From: Dichetophora obliterata
Lineage: Eukaryota > Arthropoda > Insecta > Diptera > Sciomyzidae
Assembly: GCA_963920525.1 (NCBI GenBank)
Contig: OY986437.1
Coordinates: 110,414,715-110,478,714, forward strand
Length of the DNA: 64,000 nucleotides
Direction: 5' to 3'
This document shows, one piece after another, positions 45,852 through 57,533 of the stretch (the stretch's first letter is position 1; the number at the start of each line of letters is the position of its first letter). A program made the position numbers and the translations under genes. The notes beneath the pieces were generated by a model. It had not been told where the DNA came from and made no database searches. It saw only the letters and a list, made by a program, of their open reading frames with translations.

Positions 45852-47575
45852 TCTATATATATAAAAATGAATGTTCGTTTGTTTGTTTGTTTGTTTGTTT
45901 GTTTGTGTGTCCTGAATACATTTCTACACCGTTCATCCGATCGGGATGAAACTTTCCAAATAGGTTGTTCGCTCAGGTTTTAGTAGTACGGACAGCGTTG
46001 GACGAGGAGGCGTGGCACCTCCCATACAACCCAAATTTGAGATATCGGATAGCGTTTGAGTTATAGTTCGCACAGCCATGGAATTTGGTATTCAACCACA
46101 ATTTACACGTGCCGTTTTACTGATAACATTTTATGTTATTTATTAACATTTAACAGTTGGGAAAGGAGGCGTGGCACCTCTCATGCAACCCAAATTTGCT
46201 ATATCGAATATCTTCGAATTTATAGGTCGCACAGCGTCAGAATTCGGTATTCGATTTCAACTTATACATGCAGTTTCAATGATTACATTTTATGGGCGTT
46301 TGAGAAAGGGAGTGGCACCTTCCATACAGCCCAAATTTGTGCTATCAAATATCTTTTTAGTTATAAGATGCATACCGTCGGAATTCAGTATTTGAACTCA
46401 ATGTACACATGCAGTTTCATTGATAACAATTTATGGGCATTTTCCAAGGGGCGTGGTGCACCCCATTTAATCCAAATTTGTGAGTTCGAATAGCTTTGAA
46501 GTTAAAGGTCGCACTACGTCAGAATTCATTATACTACCTCAACTTATAAATCCAGTTTCATTAATTACATTTTATGGACGTAGGAAAAGGGGGAGTGGTG
46601 GCTCCCATACAACCCAAATTTGTGCTATCGAAAAGCTTTTGAGTTAAAAGTCGCACAGCGCCGGCATTCAGTATTCGACCTCAATGCACTTGCAATTTCA
46701 TATTTTATGGGCGTTTTTGAGGAAGGCGTGGCAGCTCCCATTTAACCCAATATATATATTATAGCTTATAGATATCGAATAGCTTAAGAGTTATAGGTTG
46801 CACAGTTTTGAAATTCAGTATTCGACCTCAATGTACACATGCAGTTTTATTGATAACATTTTATGGGCGAAGAAGAAGGGGAAGTGGTATCTCCTATATA
46901 ACCCAAATTTGTGCTATCGTGTAGCTTTGAAGTTACAAGTCGCACAGCTTTCGAATTCATTATTGGACCTGAATTTACACATGCAGTTTCATAGGTAACA
47001 TTTTATGGGCGGAGTACAAGGGGGCGTATCAGCCACCCATAATTTGTGATATCGAATAGCTTTTGAGTTATAGTTCGCACAGCCATAGAATTTGATAATC
47101 TACCACAATTTACACACGCCGTTCAGAGGGCGTGGCACCTCCTATACAACCCAAATTTGCGATTTACGATATCGAATAGCTTTGGAGTTATAGGCCTAGG
47201 AATTCAGTATTCGACCACGATTTACACGCCGTTTCACTGATCAAATTTTATGAGCGTTTAACAAGGGGGTGTGGAACCTCTCAAATTTGCGATATAGAAT
47301 AGCTTTTGCGTTATAATTCGCACAGCCTCAGAATTCAGTATTTGATGACAATTTACACGTGCCGTTTCACTGATAAAATTTTATGGGCGTTGTAAAATGA
47401 TAAGTGACACCTTCCATACAGCTCAAATTTGCGATATCGAATTGTTTTCGAGTCATAGGTCACACAGCTACGGAATTCAGTATTCGAACTCAATTTACAC
47501 ATACAGGTTCACTGATAACATTTTATGGAAATTTGGCAACGGGGGTGTGGCAGCAACGTGCCGGGTTTCAGCTAG
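45852..47575 (-). repeat. Non-autonomous element with 11 tandem units, reverse copy
   Basis: On the minus strand the element starts CTAGCTGAAACCCGGCACGT (47575 downward), passes through about eleven imperfect units of roughly 140 bp and ends in a CAAA microsatellite and CATTTTTATATATATAGA at 45852. Its units match those at 32270-33275. This copy appears complete at both ends, which makes it the best guide to the family. Confidence 0.75.
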
Positions 47576-47682
47576 TGTATTCTAAAATACTAGGCAATTG
47601 AAAGAAAATTTTAATTCAGGTAATAATAATCATAACTGGCCTCACGATTACTATACATATTAATAATCTTTGTATCTATCTT

Positions 47683-48328
47683 AGCTGCGTTCCTTTCGCC
47701 TTAATATAATCGCGATAACAAATTTTCTCAAAAAAACGCCAACAAAAACGACTCGTAAAGGGCGCTACCGTTGCAGTCAAAATTCAATTCAAACAAACTA
47801 TCAGGATACAATAACTATTAGGTGTCATGAGAACGTGTGTCGTTCACAACTGCTGTGAACTATTATGGTTTGTGAACTATTTTCTCTGACTGGGTTTAAC
47901 TTTAAACGTCATAAAAGTTGTAAATTATTAAAGTTAATTATTATTATTATTATGCAATTATATAAAAAATTTAAGTGCAATTTTTGACTCCACAGAATGC
48001 GGACAATATGTGTGGAACACGCTTTTTATTTTGTTTTATTTTGTTTAACATTCGATGGTTGCTGCTCGTGGGAAAATAGGTAGAAATAGGTAGGTCAAGG
48101 CTACCTAATAGTGATTGTATCATGCAAACAATTAATTCAAAAAAATAAATGACAGCTCATAAAAATATACAGGTGCGGCACATGTGTTTGAAATTTTTAA
48201 TGTCCATGTCACAATTTTATATGGGTAGCAAAAATAATCCTATTTTTTATAGGAAATTATTTTTGTTTTTGCCTTGCATGTAAAAAAAAAAATAATCTAG
48301 ATTATTATGAAGCGAATGGAACGCAGCT
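47683..48328. mobile_element. MITE with AGCTGCGTTCCWTTCGC inverted ends
   Basis: The left end AGCTGCGTTCCTTTCGCC and the reverse complement of the right end AGCTGCGTTCCATTCGCT are inverted repeats, followed on each side by an ATAATC-type block. The element is about 646 bp with an ATT microsatellite inside and no coding capacity. The target-site duplication is not clear. Confidence 0.6.
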
Positions 48329-48914
48329 TTTAATAAAACTCATTTTCTGTTTGGGATCAAGTTGGTAGACAATATTATGTGCATCCTAGATAGAATTGCT
48401 ACATACTTAGTTTTAACCATGCCCTTACGCCCATTTTCAACTAATTTTGTTATTGTTTTTGTTAAAATTTTGTTATTATTTGTTTAACCAATTTAACAAT
48501 AAATGCATGTTATACTATGATATATTTTAATTTAAAAGTTGGTAGTTCAGTTATTCTTTTCAGCTCTAAAGTTTATACAATCAAATGACAATATATATAC
48601 AAGATTCAATTTAAATAAAGAGAAGAAGAAAAATTGTATAAAAACCTCAAGAATTGGCTATAAACCTGTGTTCCATCTAACTATTGCAAATTTTCATTCA
48701 ATCTTATGAAATGCGTATAGTCCAGAGTTTTTGCTTTCATATGTTTATTTCATCAGAAAAGTTGTTGTGAACTAAAAACATTGATAATAAAGATTAAAAG
48801 CCTGAACAGTTTTCAACTAATATATCAGTGTTACTAAACAGTACTACTGTACTACTGAAAAGTAGATAGAGGAGTCTACTCAGAAGCATACAGAATTAAT
48901 TTAGCCTTTAGCTC

Positions 48915-49636
48915 CCTGACCACTGCAGTGTATTTCAAGCTGAAATCGCTGCTATACATGAAGCGTTAACGTGGTTTCAGGTAAATGAAATGTCTTCCAT
49001 GGATATTTGCATACTTTCTGACAGTCAAGCTGTTTTGAAAGCCCTGGGAATTGAAATAACATCTGAAACAGTTCTAAACTGCCGCAGATCTCTTAACGAG
49101 ATGGCACTACGAGATATAGGTACTACCAAACAACTATCTTTAGGCAAGCCAAACTTAGGATTCCTCTCACCGCATGCAAACTCCTTACACATGAGTTATC
49201 CTGCATCAAAACCAACAATAAATGGTCAGCAGGTAAAACGTGTAATATAACACGGCAAATCTGACCTAAACTCAATCTTAAGCGTTCAAAAGAACTCATT
49301 TCTCTCAGTAGAGACCACATTAGGACCATGATAGGGATCCTAACAGGGCACTGCCTCATTAGCAGGCACGCTCAAAGATTAAACATACCCCACAACGACC
49401 TTTACAGAAGCTGTAGAGATGAGAAGGAGGAGGAATCTACAGAACACTTTCTCTGCACTTGCCCAGCGCTGGCTCAAAAACGTTTTCTTCACTTAAACAA
49501 CTGGTTTTTCAAAGACCTCGAAGAACTCTCGGAAATATCGGTATACCGAATCCTAAGCTTTGTGAACAGCTCAAGCTGGTTTAAATAGAGAACGGGAATC
49601 AACTCTGTGGTACCACAGTGGGCCTCATTGGCATAA
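48915..49636 (+). pseudogene. LINE 3' relic: RNase H and C-terminal region
   Basis: The RNase HI signature is readable as VFQAEIAAIHEALTWF and ICILSDSQAVLKALG (about 48925-49065), giving the conserved E and D positions. After frame breaks the C-terminal Jockey/R1-type segment follows in 49328-49588: ILTGHCLISRHAQRLNI, then EHFLCTCPALAQKR with the usual C-x-x-x-C-type spacing. A 3' UTR begins after the TAG near 49586 (TGGTACCACAGTGGGCCTC). Upstream RT is missing, so it is 5' truncated. Confidence 0.8.
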
Positions 49637-50123
49637 CAGCCCTATTCTGGCAGCTTAACTAAGCTCACCACATTAACAAAATAGTTAATATTAACAATTT
49701 GTTAAGGTTTCGTATTCTGCTGCAAATTTAAAAGCTCTTTTCTTTACAATTTTTTTAATACCAGAAAGGGTCTTAACAACGAATGAAATGTATGTGCTTA
49801 GATAGAAAATTGTTTTGAAAATAATAAAAAAATACAAATTATAATAAAATATTGAGTTTAAAAACATTAAACTGAAAAATGGAATAGTTTTTTACTTATT
49901 TTTAGTGTTAATAATGAAATCTTTCAGTAGCCGTGGCAAATTTTTCAAGCGCTTGCAAAGTCACAAGCTGCACTCAAAGCATCTGTTTATATAGCGCATC
50001 TCTTCTTTTAATAGGCATATCGATTAGCTTTTTTTAAGCTTTTATTAATGTTAATGATTTTTAAGAAGCTTAACCAGAGCTCCTTAACTATTTCTTGTTA
50101 AGCTAACAACAAGAATAGGGCTG
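49637..50123. mobile_element. MITE with TAA duplication inside a LINE 3' UTR
   Basis: The termini CAGCCCTATTCT and AGAATAGGGCTG are inverted repeats, flanked by TAA at 49634-49636 and 50124-50126. A 3 bp TAA duplication fits PIF/Harbinger-type (Tourist-like) MITEs. It splits the LINE 3' UTR, whose remainder (TAAGTGTGTCTCAATTGAGG and an AACCT-rich tail) resumes at 50124-50180. Confidence 0.75.
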
Positions 50124-50180
50124 TAAGTGTGTCTCAATTGAGGCAGCCAGTTTGACCTAAACTAACCTAACCTTACTTAC
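50124..50180 (+). repeat. LINE 3' tail, displaced by the MITE
   Basis: The tail GTGTCTCAATTGAGGCAGCC ends in CCTAAACTAACCTAACCTT, the simple-repeat end of a Jockey-type LINE. It continues the 3' UTR interrupted at 49636. Confidence 0.6.
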
Positions 50181-50213
50181 TGAACAGCATTATTGAAATT
50201 TATGTAGAGTAAA

Positions 50214-50785
50214 AGTGAGAGAGACGCCATGCTTTTTGTAGAAAGCAGTAATAAATTAAAACTAAGCTAAAAAAACTAACTAAAAAAAAACTCTATTTGA
50301 AAGAGATACTAATGCTTTGCATTATGAATACAATGTTTTTGTCTCTTTACAAAAATATAAAAAAGTAGAAAATAAAAACTTATAGTCGGCAAAGGGCCAT
50401 CTCTCCCACATATTATGGGAGAGATGCCATGCGATGTGGGAGAGATGCAACAACATAACAAACAACATAAGTGAAATATTGTAAAATAAATACCTTATGG
50501 ACCTAATCCACATTTTGTAGTGTTTCCGGTCTTAAGGCGCCTAGATAAGGTTATCAATAAGATAAGATTGATTTTTGTTGAAAAAATCCAACACTTGAGT
50601 TGTCAAACCATACAAAATCAACTTTTCTGTCTCTTTCACTCATTCACAAGTTTGACAGTTTTGGCAAACGACGTCGGCATCGTGTTCACCTGGTTTCTTA
50701 CGCCATGGTTTATGAGTAATTAAGCAGGAATACAGACATCGCTTTCACACATAGTGAACTAGCGAAAGTATGGCGTCTCTCCTCA
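50214..50785. mobile_element. Possible MITE with GAGAGACGCCAT ends
   Basis: GAGAGACGCCATGCTTT near 50218 and its reverse complement AAAGTATGGCGTCTCTC near 50765 form inverted ends. Inside is a hairpin built on CATCTCTCCCACAT motifs (50399-50450). No duplication could be assigned, so confidence is modest. Confidence 0.45.
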
Positions 50786-50841
50786 TGTGGCATCTTTCAC
50801 ATTTTTACCCTATGCACTTATATTTAGTACTAGCTGAAACC

Positions 50842-51178
50842 GGCCGTAGCCTAGTGGGTAGAGTGCGTGTCCCCTAAGCTAAAGAACTGCGGTAGCCCGG
50901 GTTCAATTCCAGCTCAGACAGAAAGTTTTTTCCATTGAATTAATTTTTCTGTTCGGTCGTCACCTCTCTGCAGAAAATGGCAAACCTCAGAGAGCAAAAA
51001 TTGCCATGTAAAGCTTCTTGAGAACATAAGCCGTTCGGAGTCGGCATAAAACACGTAGGTCCAGTTCTCGATCATTTGTGATCAAACATTTAATAACACG
51101 CACAACACAATTGATCAATAGGAGCTAGGTCAAAGTCTTTCCAAGGGCTGAAATGGCCAGTTAATTATTAATTATTAT
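50842..51178 (+). mobile_element. Full-length tRNA-derived SINE with 11 bp TSD
   Basis: The head GGCCGTAGCCTAGTGGGTAG (A box) and GGTTCAATTCC (B box) are tRNA-derived. The body contains GCCGTTCGGAGTCGGCATAA and the tail is an ATT microsatellite. Exact TAGCTGAAACC flanks it (50831-50841 and 51179-51189). It inserted into the head of a CTAGCTGAAACC-type repeat whose remainder follows at 51190. Confidence 0.9.
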
Positions 51179-51189
51179 TAGCTGAAACC

Positions 51190-51510
51190 TATGTACTTTA
51201 AAGCTATTCGATGAAGTAGTATGGGAGGTGACACGCGCCCTTATCCAACGCCCATAACATGTTACCAGTGAAATTGCATGTGTAATTTCGCTCGAATACT
51301 GAATTTAGGAGGCTTTGTGACCTATAATTTTAAAGCTATTCGATATCGCAAATTTAGGTAGTATATAATGTGCGACGCCCCTTATTCCAATGCAAAAACT
51401 ACTCTTGGTATGTGTTTAGTAATCATATGAACAAAATTACAATATTTCAGTGTTCTACGGTAAAAACCGTCTAATAAATACCATTTTTACTGATTTGTGG
51501 GCAACGCGTA
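51190..51510 (+). repeat. Fragment of the tandem-unit element interrupted by the SINE
   Basis: After the SINE the sequence contains AAAGCTATTCGAT, ATGGGAGGTG and CGCCCATAACATGTTACCAG, the units of the 32270 and 45852 elements, in about two copies, and then the GATTTGTGGGC phrase near 51492. Confidence 0.6.
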
Positions 51511-54500
51511 CAAAAGAGCGTATCACCAAAACTAACCTATTTTTGACACCGTCTCAATCGTTAGACATTTTAATGACATTTTCCAAAAAAAACTTATTTT
51601 TTTTAAAATGGTCCCTATGGTGTTTTTTGATTTTTCCGTCATATCTTTGGTGTTTCTTATCCGATCCAAGAAAATTATATATTTGTGTCTGTTGCTTTTT
51701 TTTTTTGCAAATTTTTCTTAATTTTTTTTTAACTAAAATTATTTTTTTCTTGACTTATCATCCAATCTATCTCAGTTCTTACTATATAATAAAATAATCA
51801 AAATGACACAAAACGGAGGCTCACAAAAAATCTTTAAAAGCGTGGAAGCAAATTAAGTCAATATAATTGGAGCACTTTCGACCAATATCATGCCAAGAAT
51901 AACATTTTTGAATCATAAACAATTTTTAATTTTTTAAAATTTGTCTTTGATTCGAGCTGACTTAAAATTCTGAATATGAATGAAGATTTCACAGCTCAGG
52001 CATATATGATGAGCTTACTGCCGCCTTTCATACCACCTATTCACCATGAAGTCTTCACCACACTTACCAAAAAGTAGACATACCATGAAAATCTATTTAA
52101 AATTTCTTTGACTTGAGAGCACGGTCCAGTCTTTCTCAAACAAGAGTAACGAGTTATTGAATAAAAAAAAACCAGCCTTAACTACTTGTTTTTCAAAATC
52201 GATTAGCGCCACTTTGGAAATCATGAGCTTGTATAATTTTTTTTTTAATGTAACTGCAAAAAATTCTTTTTAAATTTGATTATTCGTTCATTTACATTTC
52301 TTCGTTTTGCTATTTTTTTAACAATAAGAATCCAGATAATTGAAAAAGGGAACTTTTTCATGGAAAAATATAACCTGAAGATAAAATTAAGGTTTCATTA
52401 TACTATTTGGCCCAAAAGTAAGTTTAATTCGCTTGAGATCACACGGTATGACGTCATGAAATTGATTTGTATGCATTTTTTGTGTTTTTGAGTGGTTACA
52501 GGAATGACACAAATCGATTTTCTTTTAATTTCTCTCTCCATTTTCTGACTTTTTCTCTGTTTTGGTATTATTTTTATGCTTAGCTGTTTAAGATTTCGGA
52601 TTTTTTCAACTTTTATTTAAATTGCGTTTTTCTTGATTGATGGAGACTCAACCAACTTTGTTCGCTGGTAATATGTTGAATTTTTTTTACAAATTTTAAA
52701 CTAATTTAAAGAAAAAATTAATTAACTACTTTAGAAAAAGCTCACACCATCGTCAAAGGAATGAAATAAAAAGAAATCAAAAATTAAGCTCAAGCAAAAA
52801 TATCCAGCTGTAAGAAGAATTACATATTATGTTATGCTATTTAATGTCAAATATCAATATATAAATAATCTGCTTTTAAAAAAAAATTGCTGTGGTAACC
52901 ACATTTTCATCAAAATTTAGTAGAATTAATAGTTATTTCAACTACATAGGGTTATTAGTTTTTTGGAACTCACAAACAACTATGCTATAATCAGAATATT
53001 ATCAAATATCAAAAAACCTAGTTACAGGAATGACGGTTAAAGGAATAAGAAAATCGTCTTTATTTGGAGATCGCAGACATTAGAGAAAACTAAAACGCTT
53101 TTCCGCACGTTGTTTATTCAGTCATTTATTCACTAACTACTTTAATATGTTATAATCAGTTTCGTTTTAGTCTATCACTAATTGAATACACAGTTGGTTA
53201 CAGAAATAAAAATTTTTTTGTTTTAAATATTAAGAATGTAAGAAATAAGTTTAATTTTGCACTTGCGCTTCGCACTTAAAATCACGGGTGCATTTTTGAT
53301 ACTTGAATATAAGTTGTGTAAAACGCAACACTGAGAGGGCGCTTAAACGATACTTGTTTCTTAGTTTTGCTTACTGAAAGGCTCAAAATTAAAAAAATGC
53401 TAAAATCGTGGAACAAAAAGTTTGTAGATAAAACATATGTCAAAAAATGTTTATAATTATTTAGAATAGCAGAAAATGCACTCGGTATACGTAATATTTT
53501 GACCTTGTCATCAGGAATATGTAGAAATAAATATTGTGGAAGCTACACTCTTTGAATTGTTATAATTTGGATCGAGGACATGTTTCAGGAACAACATTTT
53601 AGGCTTATTTTTAGCATTCACACGAGCAAAATCAATATTTTTGACAACTTAGAAAATAACTTTTTAAGAAAGCTGGAGTATTTTAAAGTAGAAAAAAAAG
53701 TTTTTTTTATCAGTCAAATCTGTGAGGCCATGTAAATGAGCATTTTTGGCTAAATTGCCTTTATACCTAGATATACTGACCTTAAAACATAAACTTATAT
53801 ATCTTCTTTTGTGTGGCATAAGTCCAATCGGAGGTATAAAAATCCCTTAATTTCATTAACAATTTTCATATTTAGTATTGCATATTTAAATTTGATTATT
53901 TAAATTATAAAAAACGTTATAAACATTATAAAAAACGTCGCCTGGAGTGATTATCGCTTACCAATATTATTTAAATTCATTCAAATGAAAATCTTTAAAT
54001 ATCTCGATATATACAAAATGGACTTATCCCACTTTCATTTATAACATCTCAGATATGGGTCATTTAATGGTCTGAAAGCTGTTATGTGTGATTTTTGAAA
54101 GAAGAGTTTGAGTGTTTATGGCAACTTTGTACATAGTATGGACATTTTTCTCAAGGTCACACAAACAAATCCAAGTAAGTAATTTAAGCCAACAAAACAA
54201 ATATGGTCACAAGATGGCCAACCTAGAAAAAATACTGTGCAAAGTTCTTTAAAACCAACAACTGCACAAGAAAAACAAAAGAGTCTTGACTGCTCCGCAT
54301 GAAGAATTCAGTCGAACTTTATATCGGCTAGAATAAAGTAATTTTTGCTGACAGCGAAATAAAATACAACAGTTCGTATGTGCTTAATGTTAACAAGAAA
54401 GCTTTACTTACTCACTCACCCTAAAACAACATCAATGTGCGATCTGGCACAGAATATTAAAGCACGCAGACCTGAGTATTTACACTTCTACTTAAAAACA

Positions 54501-54885
54501 CACGAACATTTGTTTTGGGCTTGTGCTTGAGTTTGTCGTAACTCATCAAGTCTCACCTGCCACCACAACTCATCATGTCCATGAGCAATAAAAACCTAAA
54601 AATTATTTTAAGAAAACAACAACTTGTAGTTACTCAAATTTAGCGCATGTTTTTGTTGTTGATATTATTTATTGGTTTTTTTTTTTTGTTTTTGATTATC
54701 TCTTATCGAGAAATAACCATCTATCCTACGTTTCTTTTTACCTTCCGACGATCATCCATCCATCCATGCGTCTATCCGAGCGTCTATCCAACCTTCGCTG
54801 TCTGGCTGCGGGTAACCCTCGACGATACGACAATAAAACCCAACGGAGTTTATTTGAATCTTAAGCCGAATGAGACGTTCTGAGC
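51511..54885. other. AT-rich 5' flank of the cuticle gene, no other gene recognised
   Basis: I see no coding family here. A CATC-type short repeat lies at 54751-54770. The last part is the upstream flank of the cuticle promoter and may hold epidermal control sites, which I cannot identify by eye. Confidence 0.45.
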
Positions 54886-54891
54886 TTCGAA

Positions 54892-54928
54892 TATAAATAG
54901 ACGTGTTTCGGAGTAAATTGTTATCATT
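54892..54928 (+). promoter_or_regulatory. TATA box and initiator of the cuticle gene
   Basis: TATAAATA at 54892-54899 is followed about 31 bases later by an initiator-like TTATCATTG (54921-54929). This is the usual spacing in fly cuticle genes and places the start of transcription near 54925, leaving a 5' leader of about 175 bp before the ATG at 55102. Confidence 0.6.
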
Positions 54929-55101
54929 GTTTCATGAAGTGCGTTTTGGGCAAGTGAAACTTATACTCACAACAAAAAGTTTATAAAGGATTAAAGTCCT
55001 GTGGTGTTAAAAGTGCTTTCTTTGTTTTGATTTGCGAATAAAATTTGCATTATTTTTTGTTAATTAATAAATACATTTTGTTACAACAAATAATATAAGA
55101 A

Positions 55102-55262
55102 ATGTACAAATTCTGCATTGTAACTGTTTCCGCGCTGCTATTCGCCTTCGTCCTGGCGCATCCTGCAGAAAATAATGTTGCAACTTCTACAGATGCAACA
55201 ACATCGGCGAGTATAATTAAGCAGATCGAAGTGAATAACCCGGATGGCAGCTTTAACAACAG
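55102..55262 (+). CDS. RR-1 cuticle protein, exon 1 (signal peptide)
   Basis: The ATG opens MYKFCIVTVSALLFAFVLAH, a clear signal peptide with probable cleavage after the alanine/histidine region. A serine/threonine-rich linker follows, then IKQIEVNNPDGSFNN at the start of the RR domain. The exon ends AG before a GTGTGT donor, splitting a serine codon. Joined to 61674-61911 it gives exactly 132 codons plus stop. The protein is secreted by epidermis and binds chitin in the cuticle. The 6.4 kb intron is unusually long for a cuticle gene and holds Tc1, P-like and other elements. No frame damage is seen, so the gene should be active. Confidence 0.95.
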
Positions 55263-56240
55263 GTGTGTGTGCTTATGTGTCGGCAATATCGAATAGTGTT
55301 GTATACTACACTTGAAATTTCTTAGTTCACTTAAGATATATAGCAAAATTAGGGCTTTGAATTGGTGTCAATTTGATGAAGCGCACTTAATTTATTGGGC
55401 TGTGTTTTTATTTATGCAATGTTTTAAATTGGTATTGAAAAAATTTAAAAATGTTCAAGGAATTTTTTTTGTCCCAAAAATTATTCGTAAAATATGAAAT
55501 ATTTCATCAATAGTCCACTTGATTGATCATTGAATAGATCGAATTATTAGATGGGAACTAAATAAATATAAAATACTAGCTTTCGACCTTGTGGGGCTGT
55601 CATATTGAATTAAATATTCGTAGAGTAGGTTTTTGCTCAATAGCTTTGTTTATAATAGAAGCCCGGCTTTTCATTGTATCTCTTTTCTAAAATGCAGTAT
55701 CTCTTGTTAGTATTTACCTTGCCTTAAGTTCTTTGATATTCCTTGCTTTCGATGTTCATATTGATAACTTCTATGCAAAAGTATAATAAATGAACAAACT
55801 GATACACCTTTTATAGATCGTTCACCTAATTGACTTCCTGAAATGTACACGACACCGTTTGAATCTTGGATCACCTCTAAAGGGGTGTGATCCGATATGC
55901 ATGGGTGTGGTCCAATTTGCATGACTGTGGTCCGAATTCCTACTCCACTCACATTTGTTTTGGTGATAATTCCAATTAGATTTATTCACATGATACAAAG
56001 AACTATAGATAAAGTATTGCGCATGTCCGCTATCTTTGCTATGACTTAGGTGGTGCTCGTTGTTGCAACCGTAGTCACAATTTATTCATAGGGTGTAAAG
56101 ATTTTAAAATGTCGAAATTTTCTAATAAAAACTTGTTTTACTGAAATGAAATAAATATCGTAAAATAAAGCACATGTCCAAAATAAAGTCAATATAGTGC
56201 AAAATTTCTCATAGTGATTAATTTTTTAATACTTTTTTCG
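55263..56240 (+). other. First part of the cuticle gene intron
   Basis: The intron begins at the GTGTGT donor. It holds AT-rich sequence and a short segment starting CTAGCTTTCGACCTTGTGGG (about 55574), reminiscent of the CTAGC-headed repeats. No gene lies within. Confidence 0.5.
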
Positions 56241-56244
56241 GAAA

Positions 56245-57245
56245 ATGACGGGGGAAAGTTTCAAGTGAAGCTGAAAAAGCTAAAATTGAAGCGTTTTATG
56301 AAGAAGGGTATATCACTTGCGTAATTGCTGCTAAAATTGGGAGAAGCAGACTGTGGTGAATAAATTTTCTGAGAAATATTGACAGCTATGGATAAAGCCA
56401 AGAAGAACGCACTAATAGAGTTCCTACAGCAGCCGAAAACAGATTAATAGTACGTGCAGCGTCCATTTCGTCCAAGTCTGCAGCAAAAATCATGGCTGAA
56501 ACGGGAGTTAAAGCTAGCCTTTCAACAGTGCGTCGCCTCATTTAGTCATCTGAACACTTACAGCAAAATATATTGAAGAAAAAACCACTCCTTAGTCAAC
56601 AACGTTAGCATTTCCGCCGACAATTTGCTAAACGCTCAAAGTCCTAGAGAACGCAGTGAAGCTGAGTTGTTTCCTCGGATAAAAAAAATCAATTTAGACG
56701 GCCCTGATGGCTACAATTATTATTTTCATTACTTAAGAAAAGAAGAACGGTTTTAGCTAGACATTATAGCAGAGAGGGTGGTGTAATGGCTTAGGGTGCC
56801 ATTTCCTAGTATGGAACGGTTGACCTGGTTTTCGAAAATGCAAAAAGACTGCATAAGCACACAAAAGCATACTGCAGGTGACTTTTCCATAATTTCATAA
56901 TTTGTATGAACACCTGATTGGACATACCAACATGACAATGCCCCAATTCACACGGCAAGACTCATTAAAACTTGGATTAAATAGCAAAATGTTGAGGTCT
57001 TGGAAAAGCTTCTTATTCAAGGTGTGGAAAATGTGTGGGGTTGACTATCTAGGAAAGTATACAAAAATTAAAGACTGTTCTGTAACAAAAATTATTTTAT
57101 TGATGCCATCAAAATGGCATGGGAAGAATTTAACCTAAACAACTTCAAACCACTTTACGATTCAACACCCAGTTGTATCTTTGAGGTGATTTCGAAGATG
57201 ATGGTAGAACGAACTACTAAAAATGGTAAGAATTATGATATGTAA
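56245..57245 (+). pseudogene. Tc1-type transposase, frameshifted relic
   Basis: From the ATG at 56245 the fragments run in order: SEAEKAKIEAFYEEGY and VIAAKIGRSR (N-terminal helix-turn-helix), SKSAAKIMAETGVKASLSTV (second helix-turn-helix), then catalytic-domain pieces with HYSREGGVMA and GAIS, QHDNAPIHTARLIKTWI carrying the second catalytic aspartate, and ENVWG near the C-terminus. The third acidic site, normally in a DLNPIENVWG-type motif, is damaged because the residues before ENVWG are altered. Many frameshifts and stops make it inactive. It lies in the cuticle gene intron, same strand. Confidence 0.85.
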
Positions 57246-57499
57246 TAATCATATAGAAAAAAAATTCAAATCCGTCCACTATCCTTGGGTTTATCGTAAG
57301 TGTCCTTGTCCTAATGACGAATAAAAAAGTATGAAATTCAACAAGTTGTATTGGTGAAGTTCTACAAAGTGTCCTATACTGCTTGAAGCGGATTTTTTTA
57401 TTTGATTTCTATTTTGTTTTTTTATGTTCATTACTTCAAAACACAAAAGTTAAAAATTTACTTCCTGTTATTTTTTTTGCTAAAATAATTTCAAATGAG

Positions 57500-57531
57500 T
57501 ATTGCTGTCCATAAGCTTATGACGCGCAGTG
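57500..57531. repeat. Probable right terminus of the Tc1 element
   Basis: TATTGCTGTCCATAAGCTTA followed by TGACGCGCAGTG and then TA fits a Tc1 end (CACTG at the tip with TA duplication). A matching left end was not found, so the element seems to have lost it. Confidence 0.5.
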
Positions 57532-57533
57532 TA

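Noticed and set aside
32400..47600. CRISPR-like or protein-coding interpretation of the tandem units
   Set aside because: Units are about 140 bp, imperfect and without spacers of constant size, and the open frames (for example 34871-35437 minus and 46056-46493 plus) are readings of the repeat unit in AT-rich DNA.
56010..56050. Left terminus of the Tc1 element
   Set aside because: TATTGCGCATGTCC resembles the expected CACTGCGCGTC end only in part; further similarity is lacking.
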